Below are positions 7,339-14,831 of a DNA stretch of 20,281 nt, piece by piece. Under the pieces are notes generated by a model. That model made no database searches. It was not told the origin of the DNA and was given only the letters and a program-made list of their open reading frames with translations. Source of the DNA: Christensenella sp. UBA7588. GTDB lineage: Bacteria > Bacillota > Clostridia > Christensenellales > CAG-917. A program made the translations under genes and the position numbers. The DNA is taken from contig DLKM01000019.1 in NCBI GenBank assembly GCA_002478945.1, forward strand, positions 25,266-45,546. The letters run 5' to 3'. Position 1 is the first letter of the stretch; every line of letters starts with the position of its first letter.

Positions 7339-8619
7339 TTATTTCACAAAAAACTCTTTGATTTTGCTTGCCAAATCGCTGCCGCTGTGCGCGGTTACGA
7401 TAATCGGCGCGTCGAGTTTGCTTGAAAGTTCGTCCACCGTCACGTTGTCAAGGAAAGTGTCGGTAAATTCTCTGAGCATGTTGTCGGGAATAACGTATGC
7501 GTCGGGAACGGGATTATCTTTGAGTTGTTCGACGATGTCTCCTGCCGTAACGAGTCCCGCAACGGTAACCGACGTGCCGAAGAAATTGTTGATTATCGCG
7601 TGTACCTTGCATTCGATGCCGAGTTTTTCTTCGAGTCTTTTTGCGTACTTCTCGAGATACGGCGCAAATGATACGCCCGTTATAAACTCTACCTTTTTGC
7701 CGAGTTCGCATTTTTCGGTTTCGTCGAGATTGTACTCGAAATTGTCGTTGAAATCGGCAAGCAAACCTACGCCGTTTTCAATCTGGTCAAACGCTCCGTA
7801 ATACGTGCTTGACGGCGTGGGCAGTTTGGCTTTGACGTAATATTCGTCGCTACACCAACAGAATCCGCCGTATTCCCTATGCAGTTTTTCGACGAGCGCG
7901 ATGGTGTCTTTTGCGTTCTGCTCGTCAACGCTTTTTAGGTCGGGCAATTTGTCTCTATGCCCCGTCATACCCACGGGAACGACTGCAACCGTTTCCACGC
8001 CCTCAACCTCGTGCAAGCCTCTTATGCTGTCCTCGAGAACCTTGCCGTCGTTGACGTCGGGAACCACGACGAGTTGCGTGTGCATCTTTATTCCAGCCGC
8101 ACCCAAACGACGCATCTGGTCCTTGAGTTTGCGAGTGTTGGGATTTTTGAGTATAAACGTGCGAATATCGTCATCCCAAGCGTGTACGGAGATATACAGA
8201 GGACTGAGTTTGAGCCTTATAACCCTCTCAATGTCCGCCTCGCTTACGTTGGTCATAGTGACGTAAGAACCGCACATAAAACTGTAACGATAGTCGTCGT
8301 CTTTGACGTACAACGTCGAGCGCATTCCTTTGGGGAGTTGGTCGACGAAGCAGAAAATGCACTTATTTTTGCACACTACGGGCTTCATATCGATGTCGAA
8401 TTCGAGTCCCAACGACTGTCCGTCTTTTTTGTGTACTTTTATCGTATGCGGTTTTCCGTCTCGCAAAATATCCACCGAGAATTTTCTCTCGTTGTCGTAA
8501 TAGAGATAATCAAGCTCGTCAATCATATCGTATCCGCCTATGCGCAACACTTCGTCGCCGACCTTAAATCCCTGTTTTTTTGCAAAATCCGAAACCGTCT
8601 TTATCTTTATCTTTGGCAT
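7339..8619 (-). CDS. DUF512 protein with PDZ and radical SAM-type iron-sulfur domain
   Basis: The 426-residue protein starts with a PDZ-like segment (about 1-75, with FKVGDEVLRIGGY at 18-30). A radical SAM-type cysteine cluster CKNKCIFC (83-90, Cys83, Cys87, Cys90) follows, then the TIM-barrel region, and a DUF512 region (PF04459) from about 210 with TPSSTYYGAFDQIENGVGLL. The family is widespread in Clostridia and typically sits beside der; its biochemical function is not established. The architecture is complete and the Cys motif intact, so an active [4Fe-4S]/SAM enzyme is expected. A GAGG site lies just upstream of the ATG, in the 10-bp gap to the preceding glycosyltransferase gene, which indicates one transcript. 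Confidence 0.9.
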   Translation of the reverse strand: MPKIKIKTVSDFAKKQGFKVGDEVLRIGGYDMIDELDYLYYDNERKFSVDILRDGKPHTIKVHKKDGQSLGLEFDIDMKPVVCKNKCIFCFVDQLPKGMRSTLYVKDDDYRYSFMCGSYVTMTNVSEADIERVIRLKLSPLYISVHAWDDDIRTFILKNPNTRKLKDQMRRLGAAGIKMHTQLVVVPDVNDGKVLEDSIRGLHEVEGVETVAVVPVGMTGHRDKLPDLKSVDEQNAKDTIALVEKLHREYGGFCWCSDEYYVKAKLPTPSSTYYGAFDQIENGVGLLADFNDNFEYNLDETEKCELGKKVEFITGVSFAPYLEKYAKRLEEKLGIECKVHAIINNFFGTSVTVAGLVTAGDIVEQLKDNPVPDAYVIPDNMLREFTDTFLDNVTVDELSSKLDAPIIVTAHSGSDLASKIKEFFVK

Positions 8620-8629
8620 AATATCCTCG

Positions 8630-9718
8630 TCACACCGCTATGTATGCGGAAAGGAAGTTTGCTATATTGTCGATACTGCTGTATTCAACCCACTTTTTGC
8701 CTGCGTCGGAAATTTTGTAACCCGTATCCGTCTGCAAAAGTTTGTACAGCAAGCCCACCATATCGAGATTGTCTTTCGCTTTCAGACAGAGTCCGTGTCC
8801 TACGAGGTAAGAGATGTCCGACTGCTCGTGTTCGTTGCCCGAAAGCACGATTGAGGGAATACCGAGCTTAAAGCATTTATACAACGTTGCGACGTCGTAT
8901 TGCGTAACCGCAACGTCGCACACCTGCAAACTGTCGTCGAAAGCGTCGGGAGACTGAATAAACACGACTTTCATACTCGGCACTTTGACGGAAAGCGACG
9001 AAAGCGTCTGCACCGTCTTTACGTCGTCGCAATACACGACGAGATTTGCGATTTCGCCTTGGTCGAGCAAAAGCGAAAACACCTTGAACAACTCTTTTTT
9101 GTCGTGTACGTTGACGAATACCGTCTTGACTTTCGGCAAACCCAACTCCCTCTTTTTGAGGGTTATCTGGTCGGGATGCAGACACTCGATTTCATACGGC
9201 AAACCCATAACCATAATGTCTTTGGATTTTATGCCGTATCGCACCAAATCGGCTTTTACGTCTGCATTTTCGACTATATAAACGTTGGTTGCGTCGTCGT
9301 GTACTCTTTTTGAAAGAGTGAAAGTCTGCATCATATAGATGATTTGCGTGTTGAATCTCGCTCTGCGTTTCGCCTCCGTGGCGCAATGATGCGCATAAGG
9401 CGTCATACACAAAATGTACTCGGGATGAAAACGCTTGATGAGGTTGTTTATGCGGTTTACGCGCTTTGACAAAGACTTGAACTTGAACTTGTCTCGTATT
9501 ACGCCCTTGTCCTTGCGTTCGAGCAAATACTGATACTCCCCTCCGCTGTCCATAATTCTGTCCAATGCGGAGAGTTTTGTCGCAGAGCCGTATTTGTCGT
9601 CGCTCACGACAACCACGTTATGCGTGCCGATTTTGCGGATTGCCTCTGCAAGATTTTGCGACAATCCGTTCGGCTCGTCCCTCGACGTAAGTATTAGAAT
9701 GATGCGTTTTCTATACAT
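8630..9718 (-). CDS. Divergent GT28-like glycosyltransferase (MGDG synthase/UgtP/MurG-like)
   Basis: 362 residues, no signal peptide or membrane segment. The middle (about 100-180) follows the pattern of the MGDG-synthase N-terminal domain: a TPYAHHCATEAKRRAR stretch (106-121), then IIYMMQTFTL (126-135), VYIVENADVKADLVRYGI (146-163) and VMGLPYE (170-176). The C-terminal half has a sugar-nucleotide-type pattern: AVTQYDVATLYKCFKLGIPS, then EHEQSDISYLVGHG. However, the first loop reads SRDEPNGLSQN where family members carry a Gly-Gly-His loop, and the usual KPGG block reads TQYD. It may therefore use a different substrate or be catalytically inactive. The start has a GAGGTGGAG site. It is sandwiched between rnj (20-bp gap) and the DUF512 gene (10-bp gap), so cotranscription is near certain. 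Other possibilities are a CDP-glycerol or capsule-type transferase. Confidence 0.6.
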   Translation of the reverse strand: MYRKRIILILTSRDEPNGLSQNLAEAIRKIGTHNVVVVSDDKYGSATKLSALDRIMDSGGEYQYLLERKDKGVIRDKFKFKSLSKRVNRINNLIKRFHPEYILCMTPYAHHCATEAKRRARFNTQIIYMMQTFTLSKRVHDDATNVYIVENADVKADLVRYGIKSKDIMVMGLPYEIECLHPDQITLKKRELGLPKVKTVFVNVHDKKELFKVFSLLLDQGEIANLVVYCDDVKTVQTLSSLSVKVPSMKVVFIQSPDAFDDSLQVCDVAVTQYDVATLYKCFKLGIPSIVLSGNEHEQSDISYLVGHGLCLKAKDNLDMVGLLYKLLQTDTGYKISDAGKKWVEYSSIDNIANFLSAYIAV

Positions 9719-9738
9719 ACTCCACCTCTTTCCGACCT

Positions 9739-11382
9739 TTAGTCCTCCACGATAACGGGGATAATAATCGGAAACTGTCTGTCTTTATAAAAGAGTTTAC
9801 GCACGGCTTTTTTGACCGTTCTCGCTATTTCGTTGACGTCTGTTTTGTCAAAATCGACAGAAGCTATCGCGTCTTTGGTTGCGCCCACGATTGCCAAATG
9901 CACGTCGTCGGTAAGATTAAATCCTCTTGCCACCACGTCCACGTCTCCGACGATTTTACCGCCGTCCATATCCACGGCGCACAAAACGAGCAACATACCG
10001 TATTCCGCAAGCGAACGACGGTCGTTCACGACGGATTTTCCGTCCTCGAGCACCACACCGTCGACGTACACGTTGCCCGAAGCAACGTTGGAATGTTGAC
10101 GTATTCCTTTTTGATTTACTCCGTAACTTTCTCCGATATTCGGTATAACGATGTTTTTGCTTGCGACGCCGAGCGATTTTGCGATTTCGGCGTGTTTATA
10201 CTGATGTCGATACTCTCCGTGTACGGGCATAAAGAATTGCGGATGCACCAGAGTGAGCATAAGTTTCAACTCCTCGGCGTAAGCGTGTCCCGAAACGTGA
10301 ATGTCGTTCATACTGTCGTAAATGACGTTTGCGCCCTTTCTGAACAAGTCGTTTATTACGTCGTAAACGGATTTTTCGTTGCCGGGAATGGGAGAGGAAC
10401 TAAGCACCACGACGTCGTCCGTGCCGAGATTTATCTTGTTAAACTCCCCTTTCGAGAGTTTGTTGAGCGCGCTGAGCGGTTCTCCTTGAGAACCGGTTGC
10501 AAGCACGACGGTTTCTCCGGGGAGCAATCTGCCAACGCTGTCCACCAAAACGCCTTTCGGCACTTGCAATTCTCCGCAAGCGGACGCTACGTCCACTATG
10601 CCTTTCATACTTCTTCCTGCGAGAACCACTTTTCTGTGATACTTATGAGCGAGGGTAAGCACTTGTTGAACCCTGTAGTTAGACGAAGCGAAGCAAGCGA
10701 TAACTATGCGTTTGTTCGGATTTGCGACGAAAATCTGCTCGAGATTTTGCCCCACCACTTTTTCCGAAGTGGAACTGCCTTCTCTTTCTACGTTCGTGGA
10801 TTCGCCGAGCATAAGCAAAACGCCTTTTGCGCCAACTTCGGCAATGCGGCCGATGTCCGTCTTTTTGCCGTCGATAGGCGTATTGTCTATCTTGAAATCT
10901 CCCGTGACGAACACCGTACCCACGGGGCAACCGATGTTGAGTGCGCAAGCACCCGCCATCGAGTGCGCGACTTTGATAAATTCAACCGTGAATGCGCCTG
11001 CGGTAATCGTGTCGCCTGCAGAAATCGTGACGAGATTGCATTTTTTGCCTTGCTTGTCGAGTTTGCGCTTGAGAAGTCCTATCGTCAGAGCCGTGCCGTA
11101 AATCGGTACGTCTTTCAAATCGTCTGCGTAGTAAGGAATTGCGCCGATGTGGTCCTCGTGTCCGTGCGTAAGCACGATGCCGCGAAGTCGAGATATGTTT
11201 TCTTTGATATAAGTGATGTCAGGGATAATCGCGTCGATACCGGGGCTGTCCTCCTTGGGGAAAGAAACTCCGCAATCGACGATTATCATATCGTTACCGT
11301 ATTCTATGGCGGTCATATTTTTTCCTATTTCTCCAACGCCGCCGAGGAAGGTAACTTTTACCGTTTTCATATTTTTTGCCAT
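9739..11382 (-). CDS. rnj: Ribonuclease J
   Basis: A metallo-beta-lactamase/beta-CASP RNase acting as 5'-3' exonuclease and endonuclease in mRNA decay and rRNA processing. The zinc motif is THGHEDHIG (72-80; His73, His75, Asp77, His78), with His140, Asp162 in VTGDFKID, His366 in VSGHAYAEE and PVHGEYRH (386-393). The beta-CASP domain is about 200-360 and the C-terminal domain 455-547; 547 residues is typical. Two small departures: the common DSTNAE block reads ESTNVE (194-199), and the FASNIHR block reads FASSNYR (231-237). These do not remove a known zinc ligand. The ATG at 11382 follows GGAG by 6 nt. It is the first gene of the five-gene minus-strand run. Confidence 0.95.
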   Translation of the reverse strand: MAKNMKTVKVTFLGGVGEIGKNMTAIEYGNDMIIVDCGVSFPKEDSPGIDAIIPDITYIKENISRLRGIVLTHGHEDHIGAIPYYADDLKDVPIYGTALTIGLLKRKLDKQGKKCNLVTISAGDTITAGAFTVEFIKVAHSMAGACALNIGCPVGTVFVTGDFKIDNTPIDGKKTDIGRIAEVGAKGVLLMLGESTNVEREGSSTSEKVVGQNLEQIFVANPNKRIVIACFASSNYRVQQVLTLAHKYHRKVVLAGRSMKGIVDVASACGELQVPKGVLVDSVGRLLPGETVVLATGSQGEPLSALNKLSKGEFNKINLGTDDVVVLSSSPIPGNEKSVYDVINDLFRKGANVIYDSMNDIHVSGHAYAEELKLMLTLVHPQFFMPVHGEYRHQYKHAEIAKSLGVASKNIVIPNIGESYGVNQKGIRQHSNVASGNVYVDGVVLEDGKSVVNDRRSLAEYGMLLVLCAVDMDGGKIVGDVDVVARGFNLTDDVHLAIVGATKDAIASVDFDKTDVNEIARTVKKAVRKLFYKDRQFPIIIPVIVED

Positions 11383-11439
11383 TATATTCTCCGTATGCGC
11401 TCGATGCGCTTGATAGTGTACATATTTATCTATTTTAAT

Positions 11440-11468
11440 ATATTACACTATTTTCGCACTTTAATCAA
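11440..11468 (-). promoter_or_regulatory. Probable sigma-A promoter of the rnj operon
   Basis: Read on the minus strand: -35 TTGATT (11468-11463), 17-nt spacer, -10 TAATAT (11445-11440). An 8-bp inverted repeat, ATAGTGTA (11413-11420) and TACACTAT (11444-11451), overlaps the -10 and extends into the leader, so it could be an operator or a 5'-end hairpin. Confidence 0.6.
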
Positions 11469-11508
11469 GAGATTATGCAAATACTTGTAAAAGCCGACAA
11501 AAAACATC

Positions 11509-11537
11509 TTTACAAACGGCGATTTTACCTTTACGAT
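11509..11537 (+). promoter_or_regulatory. Candidate promoter of serC-serA
   Basis: TTTACA (11509-11514), 17-nt spacer and TACGAT (11532-11537) fit a sigma-A promoter moderately well and would start transcription near 11544. Confidence 0.4.
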
Positions 11538-11553
11538 AAAAGTATAAAAATAA

Positions 11554-11569
11554 TTTTGCTATAGCAAAA
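11554..11569. promoter_or_regulatory. 16-bp perfect palindrome before the serC ribosome-binding site
   Basis: TTTTGCTATAGCAAAA is its own reverse complement and abuts the AAAGGAG site (11568-11574) of serC. Being downstream of the likely start site, it could block transcription when bound or pair in the RNA near the ribosome-binding site. Confidence 0.45.
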
Positions 11570-11579
11570 AGGAGATTTT

Positions 11580-12656
11580 ATGAGAGTATACAACTTTTCC
11601 GCAGGTCCTTCGATGCTTCCGCTCGAAGTGTTGCAAGAAGCAGGACGTTCCATTACCGATTACAACGGTTCGGGTATGAGCGTTATGGAAATGAGCCACC
11701 GCTCCAAATGGTATGACGCAATCAACGAAGAATGCCTCAGCCTCGTAAGAGAGCTTATGCAGATTCCCGACGGATACCACGTCATTATGGTGCAAGGCGG
11801 CGCGTCCACGCAATTCGAAGCAATCCCCCTCAACCTCCTCAAAACGGGAAAGGCGGATTATATCGTAACAGGAAACTTCGCGAAAAAAGCCTATAAAGAA
11901 GCGCAAAAATACGGCGATATAAGGCTCGTTGCGTCAAGCGAGGACAAAAAGTTCACTTATATTCCCAAGACTTCCCCTTCCGATTTCAGACAAGACGCAA
12001 GCTACGTTCATATTACGGAAAATAACACTATTTTCGGCTCGAAATATCACGTCCTCCCCGACACGGGCGGAGTGCCTCTCGTCGCAGACTTGTCCTCTTG
12101 CATTATGAGCGAAAAGACGGACGTAAGCAAATACGCGCTCATTTACGCAGGCGCACAAAAGAACCTTGCCCCCGCAGGCGTAACTCTTGTAATCGTCAAA
12201 GACGATATGCTCGGCGGCGAATTACCGATTTGCCCGACTATGCTTAAATATCGCACGCAAATCGACGCAAACAGCCTTTACAACACCCCGCCGTGCTGGT
12301 CGATTTATATGATGATGCTCAATTTGCGTCATCTCAAAAAAATGGGCGGCGTCGAGGCTATCGAACAAATCAACAAAGAAAAAGCAGGTATGCTTTACGA
12401 CTATATCGACAACTCCGATTTTTACAACAACTACGTCGAAAAAGACAGCCGTTCGCTTATGAACGTGCCGTTCGTTGCTCCGAACGACGAACTCAACGCA
12501 AAATTCGTCAAAGAAGCGGAAGCCAACGGTCTCGTTTCCCTCAAAGGACACAAACTCGTCGGCGGTATGCGTGCGTCAATCTACAACGCAATGCCCGTGG
12601 AAGGCGTCAAAGCTCTCATCGAATTTATGAAGAAATTCGAGCGTGAAAACAGATAA
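11580..12656 (+). CDS. serC: Phosphoserine aminotransferase
   Basis: PLP enzyme converting 3-phosphohydroxypyruvate and glutamate to O-phosphoserine and 2-oxoglutarate; family members also act in vitamin B6 synthesis. The N-terminus MRVYNFSAGPSMLP is diagnostic. MSVMEMSHRS (33-42), VQGGASTQFEAIP (71-83), ADLSS (169-173) and the PLP-binding Lys194 in YAGAQKNLAPAG follow. C-terminal MRASIYNAMP matches the family end. Length 358 is normal. Strong ribosome-binding site AAAGGAG. serA starts 12 bp downstream, so the two serine-pathway enzymes share a transcript. Confidence 0.95.
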   Translation: MRVYNFSAGPSMLPLEVLQEAGRSITDYNGSGMSVMEMSHRSKWYDAINEECLSLVRELMQIPDGYHVIMVQGGASTQFEAIPLNLLKTGKADYIVTGNFAKKAYKEAQKYGDIRLVASSEDKKFTYIPKTSPSDFRQDASYVHITENNTIFGSKYHVLPDTGGVPLVADLSSCIMSEKTDVSKYALIYAGAQKNLAPAGVTLVIVKDDMLGGELPICPTMLKYRTQIDANSLYNTPPCWSIYMMMLNLRHLKKMGGVEAIEQINKEKAGMLYDYIDNSDFYNNYVEKDSRSLMNVPFVAPNDELNAKFVKEAEANGLVSLKGHKLVGGMRASIYNAMPVEGVKALIEFMKKFERENR

Positions 12657-12668
12657 GGTCGGTGCTTT

Positions 12669-13763
12669 ATGGACATTTTGAAACTCAATTCCATTTCCAA
12701 ATCCGCAACACCCGTCCTCGAGGGATACAACCTCACGGACAACAGCGAAAACCCTGTAGGCATACTCGTTCGCTCTTTCAAAATGGACGAGTATAACGTG
12801 CCGTCCTCTCTCCTTGCGGTCGCAAGAGCGGGCGCAGGCGTAAACAACATTCCTCACGCCGATTACGCGAAAAAAGGAATCTGCGTATTTAACACCCCCG
12901 GCGCAAACGCAAACGCGGTTAAGGAACTCGTCATAGCCTACCTCATAGTCGGAGCGAGAAACGTGGTCGAAGCAAGCAACTGGGCAAACACCCTCACGGG
13001 AGACGACGTTGCCAAACAAGTCGAAAAAGGCAAAGGCGCGTTCGCAGGTACGGAGATACAAGGCAAAACACTTTGTGTTTTGGGTCTCGGCGCGATTGGC
13101 AGAAAAGTGGCTGTTTCTGCGCACGCTCTCGGTATGAATATCGTCGGATACGACCCGTTTATATCGCAAGCGGCAAAAGAAGAAATTCCCTTCGCAACCG
13201 TATACGAAGATATGAAAGCGGCTTGGCAAAACGCAGACTTCGTTACGCTTCATATACCTATGACGCCCGATACGAAGCATCTCGTCAACAAAGAAAGTAT
13301 CGCGACGATGAAAGACGGTGTAATTATCGTCAACGCCGCAAGAGGCGAACTCGTTGACGTAGCCGCAATAAAAGACGCTCTCGCAAGCAAAAAAGTGCGC
13401 AAATACGTCGTAGATTTTCCCGACGGCGAATGCATCGGACAAGACGGAATCGTTGCCGTTCCTCATTTGGGCGCGTCTACGGAAGAAGCCGAGGACAACT
13501 GCGCCGTTATGGCGGCAACCGAGCTTAAAGACTATCTCGAAAACGGCAATATAACCAACTCGGTAAATATGCCAAATCTTTCCGCTCCGAAGTCCGCAAC
13601 GCATCGATATACCGTCATCTCGACAGATACGGGTAATGCGGAATTCGGCGGAATAAGCGCAACGAGAGGCGGCATTCGCTACACGATAATCGATACGGAA
13701 GAACTTTTGGACGGCACATCGCTTCCTCAAGAAAACGTCATAAAATTCCGTATGGTCTATTAA
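12669..13763 (+). CDS. serA: D-3-phosphoglycerate dehydrogenase, compact form
   Basis: Oxidises 3-phosphoglycerate to 3-phosphohydroxypyruvate with NAD+, the first step of serine synthesis. The NAD-binding loop is GLGAIG (139-144), followed by YDPF (161-164). Catalytic residues of the D-2-hydroxyacid dehydrogenase family are visible: Arg225 in NAARGELVD, Glu254 in DFPDGEC and His266 in PHLGAST. GANANAVKELV (78-88) is also typical. The C-terminus (about 311-364) looks like an ACT serine-sensing domain that has lost its middle: TRGGIRYTIIDTE fits the last part of an ACT fold, but the usual helix and loop before it are missing. At 364 residues it is shorter than common ACT-bearing SerA (about 385-390 or more). 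The ribosome-binding site is weak (AGGTCGGTG), consistent with coupling to serC. Confidence 0.92.
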   Translation: MDILKLNSISKSATPVLEGYNLTDNSENPVGILVRSFKMDEYNVPSSLLAVARAGAGVNNIPHADYAKKGICVFNTPGANANAVKELVIAYLIVGARNVVEASNWANTLTGDDVAKQVEKGKGAFAGTEIQGKTLCVLGLGAIGRKVAVSAHALGMNIVGYDPFISQAAKEEIPFATVYEDMKAAWQNADFVTLHIPMTPDTKHLVNKESIATMKDGVIIVNAARGELVDVAAIKDALASKKVRKYVVDFPDGECIGQDGIVAVPHLGASTEEAEDNCAVMAATELKDYLENGNITNSVNMPNLSAPKSATHRYTVISTDTGNAEFGGISATRGGIRYTIIDTEELLDGTSLPQENVIKFRMVY

Positions 13764-13800
13764 GAACAAACGAATCACCCAAAATCTATTCTAAAAACTA

Positions 13801-13827
13801 AAAGCAGGCGTTCGCGCCTGCTTTTTT
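13801..13827. terminator. Terminator of serC-serA, possibly bidirectional
   Basis: AAAGCAGGCG (13801-13810), loop TTCG, CGCCTGCTTT (13815-13824), then T to 13827. The minus-strand side (TTTTAGTTTTTAG) is also T-rich, so it may stop the converging minus-strand gene as well. Confidence 0.9.
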
Positions 13828-13862
13828 CGTACATAAATCCTGCAACACAATATTATTATTGT

Positions 13863-13991
13863 ACACATTTCGTGTTTTTATATTACAATATACAACACAT
13901 TTCGTGTTTTATCAACATCTAAATTCCGTCAAAATCTGCCGTTTTTCGTTGTTTTGCGGAATTTTCGGCACATTCACAACACCTTTCGTGT
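13863..13991. repeat. Three copies of a short hairpin repeat
   Basis: ACACATTTCGTGT occurs at 13863-13875 and 13895-13907, and ACACCTTTCGTGT at 13979-13991. Each has ACAC and GTGT arms around a 5-nt centre and is followed by T3-5 and TA; copies two and three are preceded by CA. On the minus strand they read ACACGAAATGTGT, a small hairpin with a GAAA-type loop. They fill the space between converging serA and the YtxC-like gene. The remaining AT-rich sequence there shows no gene. Confidence 0.6.
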
Positions 13992-13994
13992 GTT

Positions 13995-14708
13995 TTAAGT
14001 TTTTTCGATAACGCGCGCTATGTGTCGCAGAGTCGAGTTCATCGGCGTCGAAAAGCAGTTATTTTGTATGACGATTTCGTTTGGTTTTTCTTTGATAATC
14101 GCGTTGAGAATATTGTATTCTTCCGCGTCGAACAGTTTTACTATCTCGACAAAGCGTCTTTCCGTCAAATTCTTCAATCTGTTTCTTTCCACGCAAAGTT
14201 GATTTTTTCCGCCGTCGCTCCCCGCAATAAAACTCGCTATATCGTAAACGTCGGCGTCGGAGCTTCCGCCCTCGAGCAATCTTGCGGCAACGTCGGCAAC
14301 TTCGCCCCACGCCTCTTTGAGAGTGCGCAATCTGAAATTGTACAGTCCGTCCACGTTATAATCGAGAGAGTCAGACAACGTCTTTGCGATTATGTTTCCC
14401 TCAAAATCTCTGTCAAAATGTATAATCGAGCATAACAGCGCGCATTTTGCGTGATTGAGCGTTTGCATCGGAAGTCTTTCCATAAAATATCTCAATTTAA
14501 GGAAAGACAAAAACACCACTTCGAGTACGTCGTATATCTTTCTTTCGACCTCGTCCTGACATTCGCACGCGCTTGCAAGGTATATCCAAATTCTCTCATC
14601 CGACTCCTCTACGGCGTAGGACACGTCTTTTGTGCATTGAAGTTTTTCAAGAACGTATTGAATCTCCCTGTCATACTCTTTGCCGATACTTATCACGTTT
14701 GACCACAT
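13995..14708 (-). CDS. Hypothetical protein, possibly YtxC-like sporulation protein
   Basis: 237 residues, soluble, helix-rich, no signal peptide. The stretch FEGNIIAKTLSDSLDYNVDG (102-121) followed by LYNFRLRTLKEAW (122-134) resembles the FRL block of the YtxC family (putative sporulation proteins of Bacillota). The later hydrophobic ERRFVEIVKLFDAEEYNILNAI would fit its C-terminal part. The match is by pattern only and is partial; the characteristic EKEY segment is not clear. The ATG at 14708 follows GAGG by 5 nt; a GTG two codons upstream would overlap that site. It stands alone between two terminators, convergent with serA. Treat the family name as tentative. Confidence 0.45.
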   Translation of the reverse strand: MWSNVISIGKEYDREIQYVLEKLQCTKDVSYAVEESDERIWIYLASACECQDEVERKIYDVLEVVFLSFLKLRYFMERLPMQTLNHAKCALLCSIIHFDRDFEGNIIAKTLSDSLDYNVDGLYNFRLRTLKEAWGEVADVAARLLEGGSSDADVYDIASFIAGSDGGKNQLCVERNRLKNLTERRFVEIVKLFDAEEYNILNAIIKEKPNEIVIQNNCFSTPMNSTLRHIARVIEKT

Positions 14709-14780
14709 AAACACCTCGTGAATATTGTATGCAAAGGATATATAAAAATAAGCGGAAATTTTTATTTGAGCAATCGACGT

Positions 14781-14804
14781 AAAAAGCGCGCCGTAACGGC
14801 GCGC
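14781..14804 (-). terminator. Terminator of the ECF sigma/anti-sigma operon
   Basis: A GC-rich stem (14786-14793 with 14797-14804, loop TAA) is followed on the minus strand by TTTTT (plus A14785-A14781). It lies 27 bp after the anti-sigma-like gene stop. Confidence 0.85.
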
Positions 14805-14831
14805 CTAAAATGATACCTGACTTTTATTAAA

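Noticed and set aside
9898..11490. Long plus-strand open frame opposite RNase J
   Set aside because: The minus strand encodes a complete RNase J with all motifs. The opposite frame gives no recognisable domains and reflects rare TTA/CTA/TCA triplets in the coding strand.
12576..13778. 400-codon minus-strand open frame opposite serA
   Set aside because: serA on the plus strand has intact catalytic and NAD-binding motifs; the opposite frame is a codon-bias shadow.
13863..13991. CRISPR array
   Set aside because: Repeats are only 13-17 nt and unevenly spaced (32 and 84 nt), and no cas genes are nearby.
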